A stretch of 32,043 bases of DNA from Haliscomenobacteraceae bacterium. Its GTDB lineage: Bacteria; Bacteroidota; Bacteroidia; Chitinophagales; Saprospiraceae. The stretch is taken from contig CANMVX010000042.1 of the NCBI GenBank assembly GCA_947501115.1, positions 1-32,043 on the forward strand, given 5' to 3'. The notes beneath the pieces were generated by a model that was given only the letters and a program-made list of their open reading frames with translations, searched no databases and was not told where the DNA came from. The first letter of the stretch is position 1; each line of letters begins with the position of its first letter. Below, in pieces: positions 8,024 to 15,379 of this stretch. The position numbers and the translations under genes were made by a program.

Positions 8024-9321
8024 ACTAATGAATCAAAAGCCCTTTCAATAATATCAAATCCCCTATATAATTGCTCATCGGTAATTACCAATGGACTCAA
8101 AATACGAATATAATTTCCATTTACCCCCGCACTGATGAGAATCAGGCCATTTTCATTAGCGAAATGCAATATTTTTTTTGTAAGATCTGTTGCAGGTTTT
8201 TTATCTGCATCAACCAGTTCGATGGCCAGCATAGCGCCAAGGCCATGTATGGCGCTTATCGTTTGAGGAAATTTCACTTTAAGCCTTTCAAAAAACGATT
8301 TCACCTTAGTTCCGACTTGAAGTCCCAGGTTATTTATATCTATTTCTTCCATATAATCAATGGTTGCCAAAGCAGCTGCGGCACAGACCGGATTTCCCGG
8401 ATAGGTTCCACCGATAGTGGAAGGAGCAGCGGCGTCCATTACATGGGCTTTACCCATAACACAACCTATGGGCATACCACCGCCCATAGATTTTGCCCAG
8501 GTAGAAAGATCTGGAATCACGTTATAATGTTCATAAGCAGCCCATTTTCCCGTTCGTCCGAAACCAGACTGGACCTCATCAAGAATGAGCATAATGCCAT
8601 ATTTATCGCATATTTCCCTTAATCCCTTCAGATAAGTGGGCGAAACAACATGAAAACCACCCTCCCCTTGCACTGGTTCCAGGATAATAGCCGCCACCTG
8701 ACTGGCAGCAATGCCCTGATTAAAATAACTTTCCAAGTACGCCAGGTGCTTGTTTCCAAATGCCGATTCAGAGATTGTTTCAATATGTTCCTGATAATAG
8801 GGAAAGGGAATTCGATAGACTTCAGGAGCATAAGGGCCACAATGTAATTTATATCCCACTTTGGAGGTCAGCGTCATGGCCATCATAGACCGACCATGAA
8901 AAGCACCTTCAAAAGCAATAATTGCAGATCTGCCTGTTGCTTGTCTGGCTATTTTAATGGCATTTTCAACAGCTTCAGCCCCTGTATTGGTCAGCATCAC
9001 CTTCGTTTCCGGACCATGAGGCAAAATGGAAACTAATTTTTCTGCCAGGGAAAGATAAGGCTCATAAATGGCTACGTTAAAACAGGTATGAATCAAGGTA
9101 GCTGCTTGATCCTGAATAGCTTTTACCACTTTTTCAGGACAATGTCCTGCATTCATCACGCCAATACCTCCGGCAAAATCAATCAATTCCCTTCCGTCAG
9201 CATCCCAAACCGATGCACCTTTAGCCTCCTTTGCGGAAGCGGGACTGAAAATACCTAGTCCCTTTGGCACGACTGCTGCCCTTCTTTGATATAAAATATC
9301 TGTGTTTGAATGATTTGTCAT
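8020..9321 (-). CDS. gabT: 4-aminobutyrate aminotransferase (class III PLP aminotransferase)
   Basis: The 433-residue enzyme transfers the amino group of GABA to 2-oxoglutarate, giving succinate semialdehyde for the dehydrogenase encoded immediately downstream. Motifs are NTGAEAVENAIKIAR (112-126), the Asp in LDEVQSGFGRTG (D248), the Schiff-base Lys in TWAKSMGGGMPIG (K277) and GGTYPGNPV near 305. The start overlaps the regulator stop by ATGA and its own stop overlaps the dehydrogenase start by ATGA, so the three genes are coupled. A related omega-amine aminotransferase role cannot be ruled out by sequence alone, but the direct pairing with the SSADH favours GABA. Confidence 0.85.
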   Translation of the reverse strand: MTNHSNTDILYQRRAAVVPKGLGIFSPASAKEAKGASVWDADGRELIDFAGGIGVMNAGHCPEKVVKAIQDQAATLIHTCFNVAIYEPYLSLAEKLVSILPHGPETKVMLTNTGAEAVENAIKIARQATGRSAIIAFEGAFHGRSMMAMTLTSKVGYKLHCGPYAPEVYRIPFPYYQEHIETISESAFGNKHLAYLESYFNQGIAASQVAAIILEPVQGEGGFHVVSPTYLKGLREICDKYGIMLILDEVQSGFGRTGKWAAYEHYNVIPDLSTWAKSMGGGMPIGCVMGKAHVMDAAAPSTIGGTYPGNPVCAAAALATIDYMEEIDINNLGLQVGTKVKSFFERLKVKFPQTISAIHGLGAMLAIELVDADKKPATDLTKKILHFANENGLILISAGVNGNYIRILSPLVITDEQLYRGFDIIERAFDSLV

Positions 9322-9809
9322 GATTGATTTCTTACCAGGTTTAAAGCAGGCTGACCTATTTTAAATACTTTAAAATACATGTTCGTTTTTGTTTCAAAGA
9401 CCCCTTCAATTTTTTGGATAGACAGGAGTACCTCACTCAAATGCGGGGTATCACGGCACAACAAATTCGCTTCCAGGTCATAGATGCCCGTTGTCATTGC
9501 CAGGAAGCTAATCTCTTCCAATCGGGCAATTTTTTGTGCTACCTCCTCCACCAGATTCACTGGTTTTACGGAAATAAGTAACTGAGCATAAGCGTGAAAG
9601 CCCACTTTTTCAGGATCAACTCTACCCGTAATTTGCAAGGTCTTATCCTCAATCAAACGGGTAACCCTATTTCTGACAGTACCTACGGAAACGCCCAGTT
9701 CCTCCGCTAGTTCTGTAAATGATTTCCGTCCATCCTTTTGAAGATGAAGTAACAACTGGAAATTCAGTTCATCTAAAGCCAACGATGAAATCTGGCTATT
9801 TGCTACCAT
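9318..9809 (-). CDS. Lrp/AsnC-family transcriptional regulator, first gene of the operon
   Basis: The 163-residue protein has the standard two-part layout. A winged helix-turn-helix lies in the first ~60 residues (LLLHLQKDGRKSFTELAEELGVSVGTVRNRVTRLIED), and a RAM ligand-binding domain follows from about 70 to 150. Members bind small amino acids or related compounds, form octamers and commonly regulate the gene set they sit in. It heads the nine-gene run and overlaps the GabT start by ATGA. Overlapping AT-rich palindromes lie 23-50 bases upstream of its ATG, consistent with autoregulation. The effector is likely an operon intermediate, which is inference. Confidence 0.9.
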   Translation of the reverse strand: MVANSQISSLALDELNFQLLLHLQKDGRKSFTELAEELGVSVGTVRNRVTRLIEDKTLQITGRVDPEKVGFHAYAQLLISVKPVNLVEEVAQKIARLEEISFLAMTTGIYDLEANLLCRDTPHLSEVLLSIQKIEGVFETKTNMYFKVFKIGQPALNLVRNQS

Positions 9810-9831
9810 CCCCTCTTTTTTATAAAAATAA

Positions 9832-9859
9832 AATAATTTCTAAATTATTCAAAATAATT
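9832..9859 (-). promoter_or_regulatory. Candidate Lrp-type operator: overlapping AT-rich palindromes
   Basis: Three alternating arms are visible: AATAATTT (9832-9839), AAATTATT (9842-9849) and AATAATT (9853-9859). Arms 1 and 2 are perfect inverted repeats around a 2-base centre, and arms 2 and 3 are inverted repeats around 3 bases. They lie just upstream of the regulator's ATG at 9809, where an autoregulated Lrp/AsnC gene would have its operator. The sequence is very AT-rich, so chance pairing is possible. Confidence 0.4.
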
Positions 9860-9917
9860 GCATATTTTTTATTTTTATTGTAGAATAACTAAATAAAAAG
9901 CAATAAAGCGACAGAAC

Positions 9918-9950
9918 ATAAAAAGGTCATTCCTCTTGCGAAGAATGGCC
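9918..9950 (-). terminator. Rho-independent terminator for the former Hsp20 gene
   Basis: Reading the minus strand, a 10-11 bp stem (GGCCATTCTT pairing with AGGAATGACC, two G-T wobbles) with a short CGCAAG-type loop is followed directly by a run of T (plus-strand A run at 9920-9924). It lies about 30 bases behind the Hsp20 stop codon and points away from the polyamine operon, so it ended transcription of the now broken gene. Confidence 0.6.
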
Positions 9951-9980
9951 ATTCCACTTAACAACAACATTAGATTTTAA

Positions 9981-10097
9981 TTAACTAACGGAAATAGTTT
10001 TAGGTAACCATCTTGAATCACCTTTCTTTTTAGGAATATGAATATTCAAAATACCATCTTTATAGGTTGCATCTATACTTTCGTGTTTCACAACATC
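9981..10097 (-). pseudogene. Truncated small heat-shock protein (Hsp20/alpha-crystallin), C-terminal remnant
   Basis: The minus strand from 10097 reads DVVKHESIDATYKDGILNIH followed by IPKKKGDSRWLPKTISVS and a TAA at 9981-9983. DGILNIHIPKK is the last strand of the alpha-crystallin domain, and TISVS is the C-terminal IxI-type tail of Hsp20 proteins. About 100 N-terminal residues are missing. Upstream of codon GAT (10095-10097) the frame runs into repeat sequence and a stop. The break coincides with the first base of an 18-base string that also begins the repeat copy at 10195, so insertion or recombination of that repeat is the likely cause. The gene can no longer make an Hsp20. Confidence 0.85.
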
Positions 10098-10130
10098 TCG
10101 CTCGGTTCTGAATCACGGATTAATTCCCGC

Positions 10131-10464
10131 AATGTAGAGACGCGATGCCTCGCGTCTTCTCCACGACAGGTATATATTTGAAATTTACCCCCCTTCGCTC
10201 GGTTCTGAATCAGGATTTACAGGATTTTCAGGATTACAGAGAACGTCTTCGATTTGGGGGTAAAGGTTATTTGTAGAGGATTACTTTTTACCCTTCTTTT
10301 CGCCGATGCGTGACGCAGCGGCGAAAAGCCAGGAAATGAAAGCACCATTTAATAATAATCTTCCCACGCCATTCAGCGACGTTATGGTTAATCCTCAAAA
10401 TCCTGTAAATCCTGATTCAAAACTAATGGCGGCAGCGCGTTTAATTTCCGCTGACAGCTGAGTG
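10131..10464. repeat. MITE-like structured repeat, tandem copy 1
   Basis: This is the first of two tandem units offset by 358 bases, alike at most positions by eye. From left it has a small hairpin (GACGCGA/TCGCGTC, 10139-10156), then a 30-base inverted repeat (10207-10236 and 10389-10418, one mismatch) enclosing a 212-base core. The core holds a strong hairpin at about 10295-10327, with CTTTTCGCCG and CGGCGAAAAG as outer arms and TGCGT/ACGCA as inner arms. It has no transposase and no convincing ORF. The layout matches a non-autonomous, MITE-like intergenic element. An additional repeat left end (18 bases, 10098-10115) sits before it. Confidence 0.75.
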
Positions 10465-10488
10465 TATTATATATTAATGTACAAAATT

Positions 10489-10821
10489 ATCGTAGAGACG
10501 CTTTGCCTAGCGTCTTCTCCCCGACAGGTATATATTTTAAATTTACCCCCTTTCACTTGGTTCTGAATCAGGATTTACAGGATTTTCAGGATTACAGAGA
10601 ACGTCTTCGGTCTGGGGGTAAGAGTTATTTTTAGAGGATTACTTTTTACCCTTCTTTTCGCCGATGCGTGACGCAGCGGCGGAAAGTCTTGAAATGGATG
10701 CACCGTTTAATAATAATCTTCCCACGCCATTCAGCGACGTTATGGATAATCCTCAAAATCCTGAAAATCCTGATTCAAACCAATGGCGGCAGCGTGTAGA
10801 ATTTCAGCTGACGGCTGGGTG
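10489..10821. repeat. MITE-like structured repeat, tandem copy 2
   Basis: This is the second tandem unit. Its first hairpin is GACGCT...AGCGTC (10497-10515), where a G-C pair of copy 1 has become T-A, so pairing is kept although sequence changed. The 30-base inverted repeats are at 10565-10594 and 10747-10776 (two mismatches), again spanning exactly 212 bases. The central hairpin keeps CTTTTCGCCG against CGGCGGAAAG, one pair weakened. A 64-codon reading frame across it is a by-product of the repeat. Confidence 0.75.
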
Positions 10822-10902
10822 TCTGGGTGCCCGATGTATTTTTGGGGGTCAGGTATGAAAAGTGTAAAATTGTTTAAGAGGAAAATGGAAAGATTGTAGC
10901 AA

Positions 10903-11811
10903 TTACAAATAGTTACTAATTTCTTTGGCAAAATGCGGAAATGCTATGTCGGGTTCCTGAATTTCAGGATGCCATTTTTTTTCCCATTCAAAACTATAAT
11001 ACCCCTTGTAGTTTGCTTCTTTCAGTGAATCCATGGCCTCCCTGAGTGGGGCAACCCCTTGGCCAATAAGGCAATATGCAGGCTTTCCATTTACCAGATT
11101 GGCGTCTTTCAAATGCACATGTTTTATGTATTGATGTAAGGTAGCAAAGACCTCTTTTGGTGTCTCTTTAGCGACCACCCACATATTAAAGAAGTCCCAG
11201 ATGAGACCTACTTTTGGGTGATTTGTATCAGCCATTATCCTCAAAAGCATGTCTTTATAGACCACTTTACCATGAGATTCCAACAAGATAGATACGTTAC
11301 TTCCTTTTGCATAATCAGCCAATGTAACCAAACCCGAAATAATTAAATCGAGGGTCTTTTCTACCGATTGGTCTGGTGGAAGGTCATCGGGAAAGACTCT
11401 GATAAAGGGACAATCAAGTTCCTGTGCCAAATCGATATACCTTTTTGCCTCATCCAGATTTGACTTCCTTTTATCTTCCTGAGCAAAATGCAAATTGGCT
11501 GAAGAGCCCAGATTGATAACTTTAAGGTCATTGTCCTTCAATAATCTTAAGGTTGACGGTAAATTAGATGCATTAAAATCAGGACAATTGGGTAAAAACA
11601 TTTCTCCTTTTAATCCTCTTATTTCAAATCCTTTATATCCATTTTCAACGGCACTTCTCACCACCTGACTTAAGGTCCAGTCCGGACATCCTAAAGTGGA
11701 AAAAGCCAGTTTGGGTGATTTCTTATTTTTTGTAATGAATGAATTTAATGCAGTCAGCGCAACTAGACTGGCACTGGTTTCTAAAAAGCTTCTGCGTGTC
11801 CATGTTTTCAT
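10903..11811 (-). CDS. Sugar phosphate isomerase/epimerase-type TIM barrel with Tat signal
   Basis: The 302-residue protein belongs to the xylose-isomerase-like TIM barrel (AP_endonuc_2) family. The N-terminus MKTWTRRSFLETSASLVALTAL is a twin-arginine signal, so a folded metalloprotein is sent across the inner membrane. The metal ligands expected at the barrel mouth are visible: E178 (LLESHG), D206 (IWDFFNMW), H233 (HVHLKD) and E275 (SFEWE). It is the last gene of the minus-strand sugar cluster, starting 10 bases after the hydroxyacid dehydrogenase stop. Exported relatives are usually annotated only as epimerase or isomerase-like; the substrate is unknown. It pairs with a cytoplasmic relative at 14467-15351. 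Confidence 0.85.
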   Translation of the reverse strand: MKTWTRRSFLETSASLVALTALNSFITKNKKSPKLAFSTLGCPDWTLSQVVRSAVENGYKGFEIRGLKGEMFLPNCPDFNASNLPSTLRLLKDNDLKVINLGSSANLHFAQEDKRKSNLDEAKRYIDLAQELDCPFIRVFPDDLPPDQSVEKTLDLIISGLVTLADYAKGSNVSILLESHGKVVYKDMLLRIMADTNHPKVGLIWDFFNMWVVAKETPKEVFATLHQYIKHVHLKDANLVNGKPAYCLIGQGVAPLREAMDSLKEANYKGYYSFEWEKKWHPEIQEPDIAFPHFAKEISNYL

Positions 11812-11821
11812 TCATTCAAAA

Positions 11822-12772
11822 TTAAAGACCTAAAGAAGTGGCATTAAAAATACAATGAGGAGCAGGGGCATCGCCATGTAATACGGCCAATACATTTTTA
11901 ACCGTACTCAGACACATATTCTTATAAGTAGTTGCCGTTAAACTACTTACATGAGCGGTTATAAAAGATTTAGGATGAGAAATCAAGGCATCGTCGGCGG
12001 TTGGAGGAGGCGAAAAGGGAACATCGGCACCATAACCTGCTATTTTACCTGTGTCCAAAGCGCTTAAAAGAGCGTCCCTGTTAACCAATGCACCCCTGGC
12101 CGTATTGATTAAAATGGCTCCCTGATTCATTTTATTAAAAACCTCATCATCAACCATATCTTTCGTTTCCTCATTCAAAGGAAGATGCAAAGAAATAATA
12201 TCAGCAGAACGAAATAGCGTTTCCTTATCGACAAAAAGATATGGCACTTCTTTGTTAGAAGGCGACCAATAAATGACCTTCATACCAAAAGCAGCAGCGA
12301 TATTAGCCACTTTTAATCCAATATTTCCCAAGCCAAGTATTCCCAGCGTTTTACCGTTAAGTTCATCACTTTTAAAAGAACTTCTGGAGGCCCAGTGTCC
12401 ATTTTTAACCGCGGACAAAGCTTCAAACAAGTTCCTTTGTATGGTTAACATAAGAGAAATAGTATGTTCAGCAACCGTTGAAGCATTTGAACCAGGTGCA
12501 TTGATCACCTTAATTCCCCTTTTTGACGCTTCAGCCACATCCACGTTATCCAGGCCAACGCCACAACGAGCAGCTACTTTCATATTTGGGCAGGCGTCAT
12601 ATAAAGCCCTATTCACCTGACCAATACCCCGTGTAATAACCGCATCTATTTTTTCAAGTATATCGGCGACGGGCATACCTTCCCAAGCCAGGTGCAATTG
12701 AATATCCTTCTCATTTTTCAGTAATTCAAAAGATTCATCTTCAATGGTTTCCAAAAGCAAGACATGCATCAT
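11822..12772 (-). CDS. D-isomer-specific 2-hydroxyacid dehydrogenase-like protein, unusual active site
   Basis: The 316-residue protein resembles D-3-phosphoglycerate dehydrogenase without the regulatory domain. The NAD-binding GLGNIG lies at 147-152 inside KTLGILGLGNIGLKVANIAAAFG. The substrate-binding Arg is R226 in LINTARGALVN and the catalytic His is H274 in ITAHVSS. The catalytic Glu normally found in the DVFxxEP stretch appears to be Pro (P255 in GADVPFSPPPTADD), so the Glu of the usual Glu/His/Arg triad is missing or displaced. It could reduce or oxidise a sugar-derived 2-oxo/2-hydroxy acid with altered kinetics. It is tightly packed between a VOC gene (24 bases) and the Tat isomerase (10 bases). 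Confidence 0.85.
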   Translation of the reverse strand: MMHVLLLETIEDESFELLKNEKDIQLHLAWEGMPVADILEKIDAVITRGIGQVNRALYDACPNMKVAARCGVGLDNVDVAEASKRGIKVINAPGSNASTVAEHTISLMLTIQRNLFEALSAVKNGHWASRSSFKSDELNGKTLGILGLGNIGLKVANIAAAFGMKVIYWSPSNKEVPYLFVDKETLFRSADIISLHLPLNEETKDMVDDEVFNKMNQGAILINTARGALVNRDALLSALDTGKIAGYGADVPFSPPPTADDALISHPKSFITAHVSSLTATTYKNMCLSTVKNVLAVLHGDAPAPHCIFNATSLGL

Positions 12773-12796
12773 AAGCTGACTTTTTTCAATGATTCT

Positions 12797-13285
12797 TTAT
12801 TCATTATGATACAATGTTGCATCTTTTGATTTATAGCCACGAAAATCATTTCTACCGGAAACATAGATTCCCGCTTGATACAATTCATCGTCAAAAATGG
12901 CAGAATCAATTTCAGTACCTGGTTTACAGGACAATTCAATGAGATTTCCTGAAGGGTCTCTAACAAACATCTGGATAGGACCAAAAGGCAGTTGCCTTAC
13001 TTTTCCCCATGGATTGATGTCAATGATCCCTAAGGCTTTCATTCTCCAGAACACCGCATTAATATCGTCCACTTGCATACAAACATGACCTCTGAAAGAA
13101 TAAACATCATCCCATTCGGTCAAATGAAGTTGCTGGGTCTCATTAATCTTAAAAAAAGCAGTGGGATAATCGAATAGGAAGGCAGGAATAACTTCCAGTC
13201 CCAATTCTTTTTCATAAAATTCGCAGGCTTCCTCCAAATTTTTCACAACGAGCGCCACATGATTTATACCGATTGCTTTTGACAT
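12797..13285 (-). CDS. VOC-superfamily metalloprotein (glyoxalase/extradiol dioxygenase fold)
   Basis: The 162-residue protein has the paired beta-alpha-beta-beta-beta VOC layout. It starts INHVALVVKNLEEACEFYEKELGLEV, the canonical first module, and ends VRDPSGNLIELSCKPG, the canonical second-module finish. Possible metal ligands are H9, H54 or H67, and E117. The last ~40 residues form an extra tail. VOC proteins include glyoxalases, epimerases and dioxygenases, and none can be selected on this evidence. Its place between a dehydratase and a dehydrogenase of a sugar-acid operon suggests an isomerase or lyase step on an intermediate. Confidence 0.8.
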   Translation of the reverse strand: MSKAIGINHVALVVKNLEEACEFYEKELGLEVIPAFLFDYPTAFFKINETQQLHLTEWDDVYSFRGHVCMQVDDINAVFWRMKALGIIDINPWGKVRQLPFGPIQMFVRDPSGNLIELSCKPGTEIDSAIFDDELYQAGIYVSGRNDFRGYKSKDATLYHNE

Positions 13286-13297
13286 AGCGAATGTAAT

Positions 13298-14470
13298 TTA
13301 ATGATTAATTTTCTGTTTGAATTCGTGGACAAAGTCCCAATTGGGCGTTAAGCCAAGACCTGGAGCCGTTGGTGCAGAAATCATACCATTTTCAACGGTA
13401 ATTTTCTCATTCACAAGGTCATACATCATAGGATTACCCCCTAAAGAAAACTCAATGACTACTGCTGCAGGCGCTGCGAAAGCCACATTTACACCGGCCA
13501 TAAAGGAAAAAGCAGAACCCCAGCAATGCGGCGCCAGTTCCAGTTGATAGGTATGTGCCAAATGGGCTACCCTCATCGATTCGGTGATACCCCCAATAAT
13601 GGCGGAATCAGGCTGCACGACATCCATGGCCCTTACTTCTATTAAATCGCGGATATCGAAAGCGGTAAATTCACTTTCACCCAAAGCGATAGGTATTGAG
13701 GTAGCCTGGCGAACTTCAGCGGTACCGTGACGATTATCGGGACTGATAGGTTCTTCAAACCAATATAAATTACAATCTTCAACCCCTCTACAGAACTGTT
13801 TTGCTTCGGGCACGCTGAAAGTACCATGGGCGTCTGTCATCAATTTTATATCAGGACCAATAGCTTCCCTGGCCGCTTTTACGCGTTTCACACTTTCGGC
13901 TACGGTTTGATCCATGATGCCAACCCTCATTTTTACCCCGGAAAAACCTTTTTCAATATATCCATTCAATTGGTTTCCAATATTGTCAGCGCTGGCCCAT
14001 CCTCCACTGGCATAAGCTTCCATTTTATCGCGACAGGCACCACCCAACAGCTCCACTACGGGCACACCAAGAGCCTTTCCCTTTAAATCCCAAAGGGCCG
14101 TATCGACACCGCTCATGGCGGAAATAGTCAATCCTCTTCGTCCGAGGATAGGAAATTTCCTACCTCTGCTTAGGGAATAATGATCACGGGTACCATTATA
14201 TATATGTTCCCAGATTTTTGAAATCTGTCGGGCATCTTTACCTAAAAGAAGCGGTTTTATTTCATTTTCTACACAGGTAACAATGGAGGCACAAACGCCT
14301 GAGGAACCCACTGCTGCTTTAGCCTCACCAAAACCTTGCAAACCTGAATCGGTGGTAATCACCACCAGCGTCATATCAAAATCGGTCAACAGACCATAGT
14401 CGGAAAAATGTTGTTTTTCCTTAGGTATGGGACATCTGAGCCAGAAAGCCTCTACATTCGTAATAATCAT
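13298..14470 (-). CDS. Enolase-superfamily (mandelate racemase subgroup) sugar-acid dehydratase
   Basis: The 390-residue protein has the capping domain (1-125) and beta-barrel of the mandelate racemase/muconate lactonising enzymes. Metal ligands are D213 (LMTDAHGT), E239 (WFEEPISPD) and E265 (LGESE). The mandelate-racemase-type bases are present: K180 in GVKMRVG on one face, and the His-Asp dyad H315 (LAPHCWGS) with D288 (QPDSAI) on the other. Such enzymes take the alpha proton from a sugar acid and eliminate water, giving a 2-keto-3-deoxy acid. It overlaps the upstream epimerase stop by ATGA. Which sugar acid is used is not readable. Confidence 0.85.
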   Translation of the reverse strand: MIITNVEAFWLRCPIPKEKQHFSDYGLLTDFDMTLVVITTDSGLQGFGEAKAAVGSSGVCASIVTCVENEIKPLLLGKDARQISKIWEHIYNGTRDHYSLSRGRKFPILGRRGLTISAMSGVDTALWDLKGKALGVPVVELLGGACRDKMEAYASGGWASADNIGNQLNGYIEKGFSGVKMRVGIMDQTVAESVKRVKAAREAIGPDIKLMTDAHGTFSVPEAKQFCRGVEDCNLYWFEEPISPDNRHGTAEVRQATSIPIALGESEFTAFDIRDLIEVRAMDVVQPDSAIIGGITESMRVAHLAHTYQLELAPHCWGSAFSFMAGVNVAFAAPAAVVIEFSLGGNPMMYDLVNEKITVENGMISAPTAPGLGLTPNWDFVHEFKQKINH

Positions 14471-15351
14471 ATCAGGGGTCTTAGGGTTTCAACAGATTTT
14501 CTGGTAAGCATAGAATAAAAATCTTCCGTCACGGCAGAACTTCCATGGTCTTCAAGGAATTTTTTCGCTTCAGGACTTAGCCCCTGAGGATTTTCCTCTA
14601 TAGAATTGGGATAAGGATTTGCGGGAGTACGATCCAGCGGAGAGCAAAATTCGACAGAAAGCACCTCATTATAACCAATTTCCCTAAGTGTTGCCACTAT
14701 TTTCTTCCAATCTAAACGTCCCATGCCGGGCGCCATTCTGTTATTGTCAGCGACATGAAAGCCTACGAGTCGACCTTTTGCCCGTCGAATCGCTTCAAAC
14801 ATATCGTCTTCCTCAATATTCATGTGAAAAGAGTCCAGACAAACGCCACAATTTGGACCGACGGCTTCAGCCAATGCGAGCGCCTGATCTCCCCTATTAA
14901 TAAAATAGGTTTCGAATCTGTTAATGGGTTCGATGCCGAGTAGAATACCTACACTTTCGGAATAGGCATAAATTTCCTTCATACCTTCCACTGCCCATTC
15001 CCATTCCTCCTCGGGTCTTCCGTCGGGAATAATTTTGCCAACGGTGGCGGGAACCACGGACACCATTTTGCCGTCCAATTCCTTAACCATGGTCACCACA
15101 TCTTTAACATATTGAACCGATTTTGCCCGTTGCGCCTTATTTTTTGCCAACAAATTTCTATCTTCCAACATGAGGGTTACCGATCCCCAGCAAGTCATAT
15201 TATGATCTTTCAAGAGTTTACCCACGTGTTTAGTGTCATACGCTTCGGGCGTACCTTGAATTTCAATTTTTTCATACCCCAGCGCAGAAATTCGTCCAAT
15301 GGTTGTTTCAATGGATTCTGCTCTCATCCAATTGTGAATTGATAATTCCAT
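14467..15351 (-). CDS. Sugar isomerase/epimerase resembling D-tagatose/D-psicose 3-epimerase
   Basis: The 294-residue TIM barrel has no signal peptide. The pattern is close to ketose 3-epimerases: GIEPINRFETYF (E141), VCLDSFHMNIEEDD (D173), GFHVADNNRMAPGMGRLDW (H199 and the PGxGxLDW substrate loop) and VLSVEF (E234). The four acidic/His residues are the metal site. It probably interconverts epimers of a ketose or a keto-sugar product. It is coupled by an ATGA overlap to the enolase-superfamily dehydratase and lies 28 bases after the large cytochrome c protein. Confidence 0.85.
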   Translation of the reverse strand: MELSIHNWMRAESIETTIGRISALGYEKIEIQGTPEAYDTKHVGKLLKDHNMTCWGSVTLMLEDRNLLAKNKAQRAKSVQYVKDVVTMVKELDGKMVSVVPATVGKIIPDGRPEEEWEWAVEGMKEIYAYSESVGILLGIEPINRFETYFINRGDQALALAEAVGPNCGVCLDSFHMNIEEDDMFEAIRRAKGRLVGFHVADNNRMAPGMGRLDWKKIVATLREIGYNEVLSVEFCSPLDRTPANPYPNSIEENPQGLSPEAKKFLEDHGSSAVTEDFYSMLTRKSVETLRPLI

Positions 15352-15379
15352 TTTCGTCTGTTTTTTTTAAATATTACCT

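Noticed and set aside
8071-8622. A 183-codon plus-strand frame opposite the GabT gene
   Set aside because: It is a shadow of the well-supported aminotransferase on the other strand; its translation has no family features.
10664-10858. A 64-codon plus-strand reading frame, and a 63-codon minus-strand one overlapping it
   Set aside because: Both lie inside repeat copy 2 and its edge; the frames are produced by the inverted repeat and hairpin sequence and show no domain.
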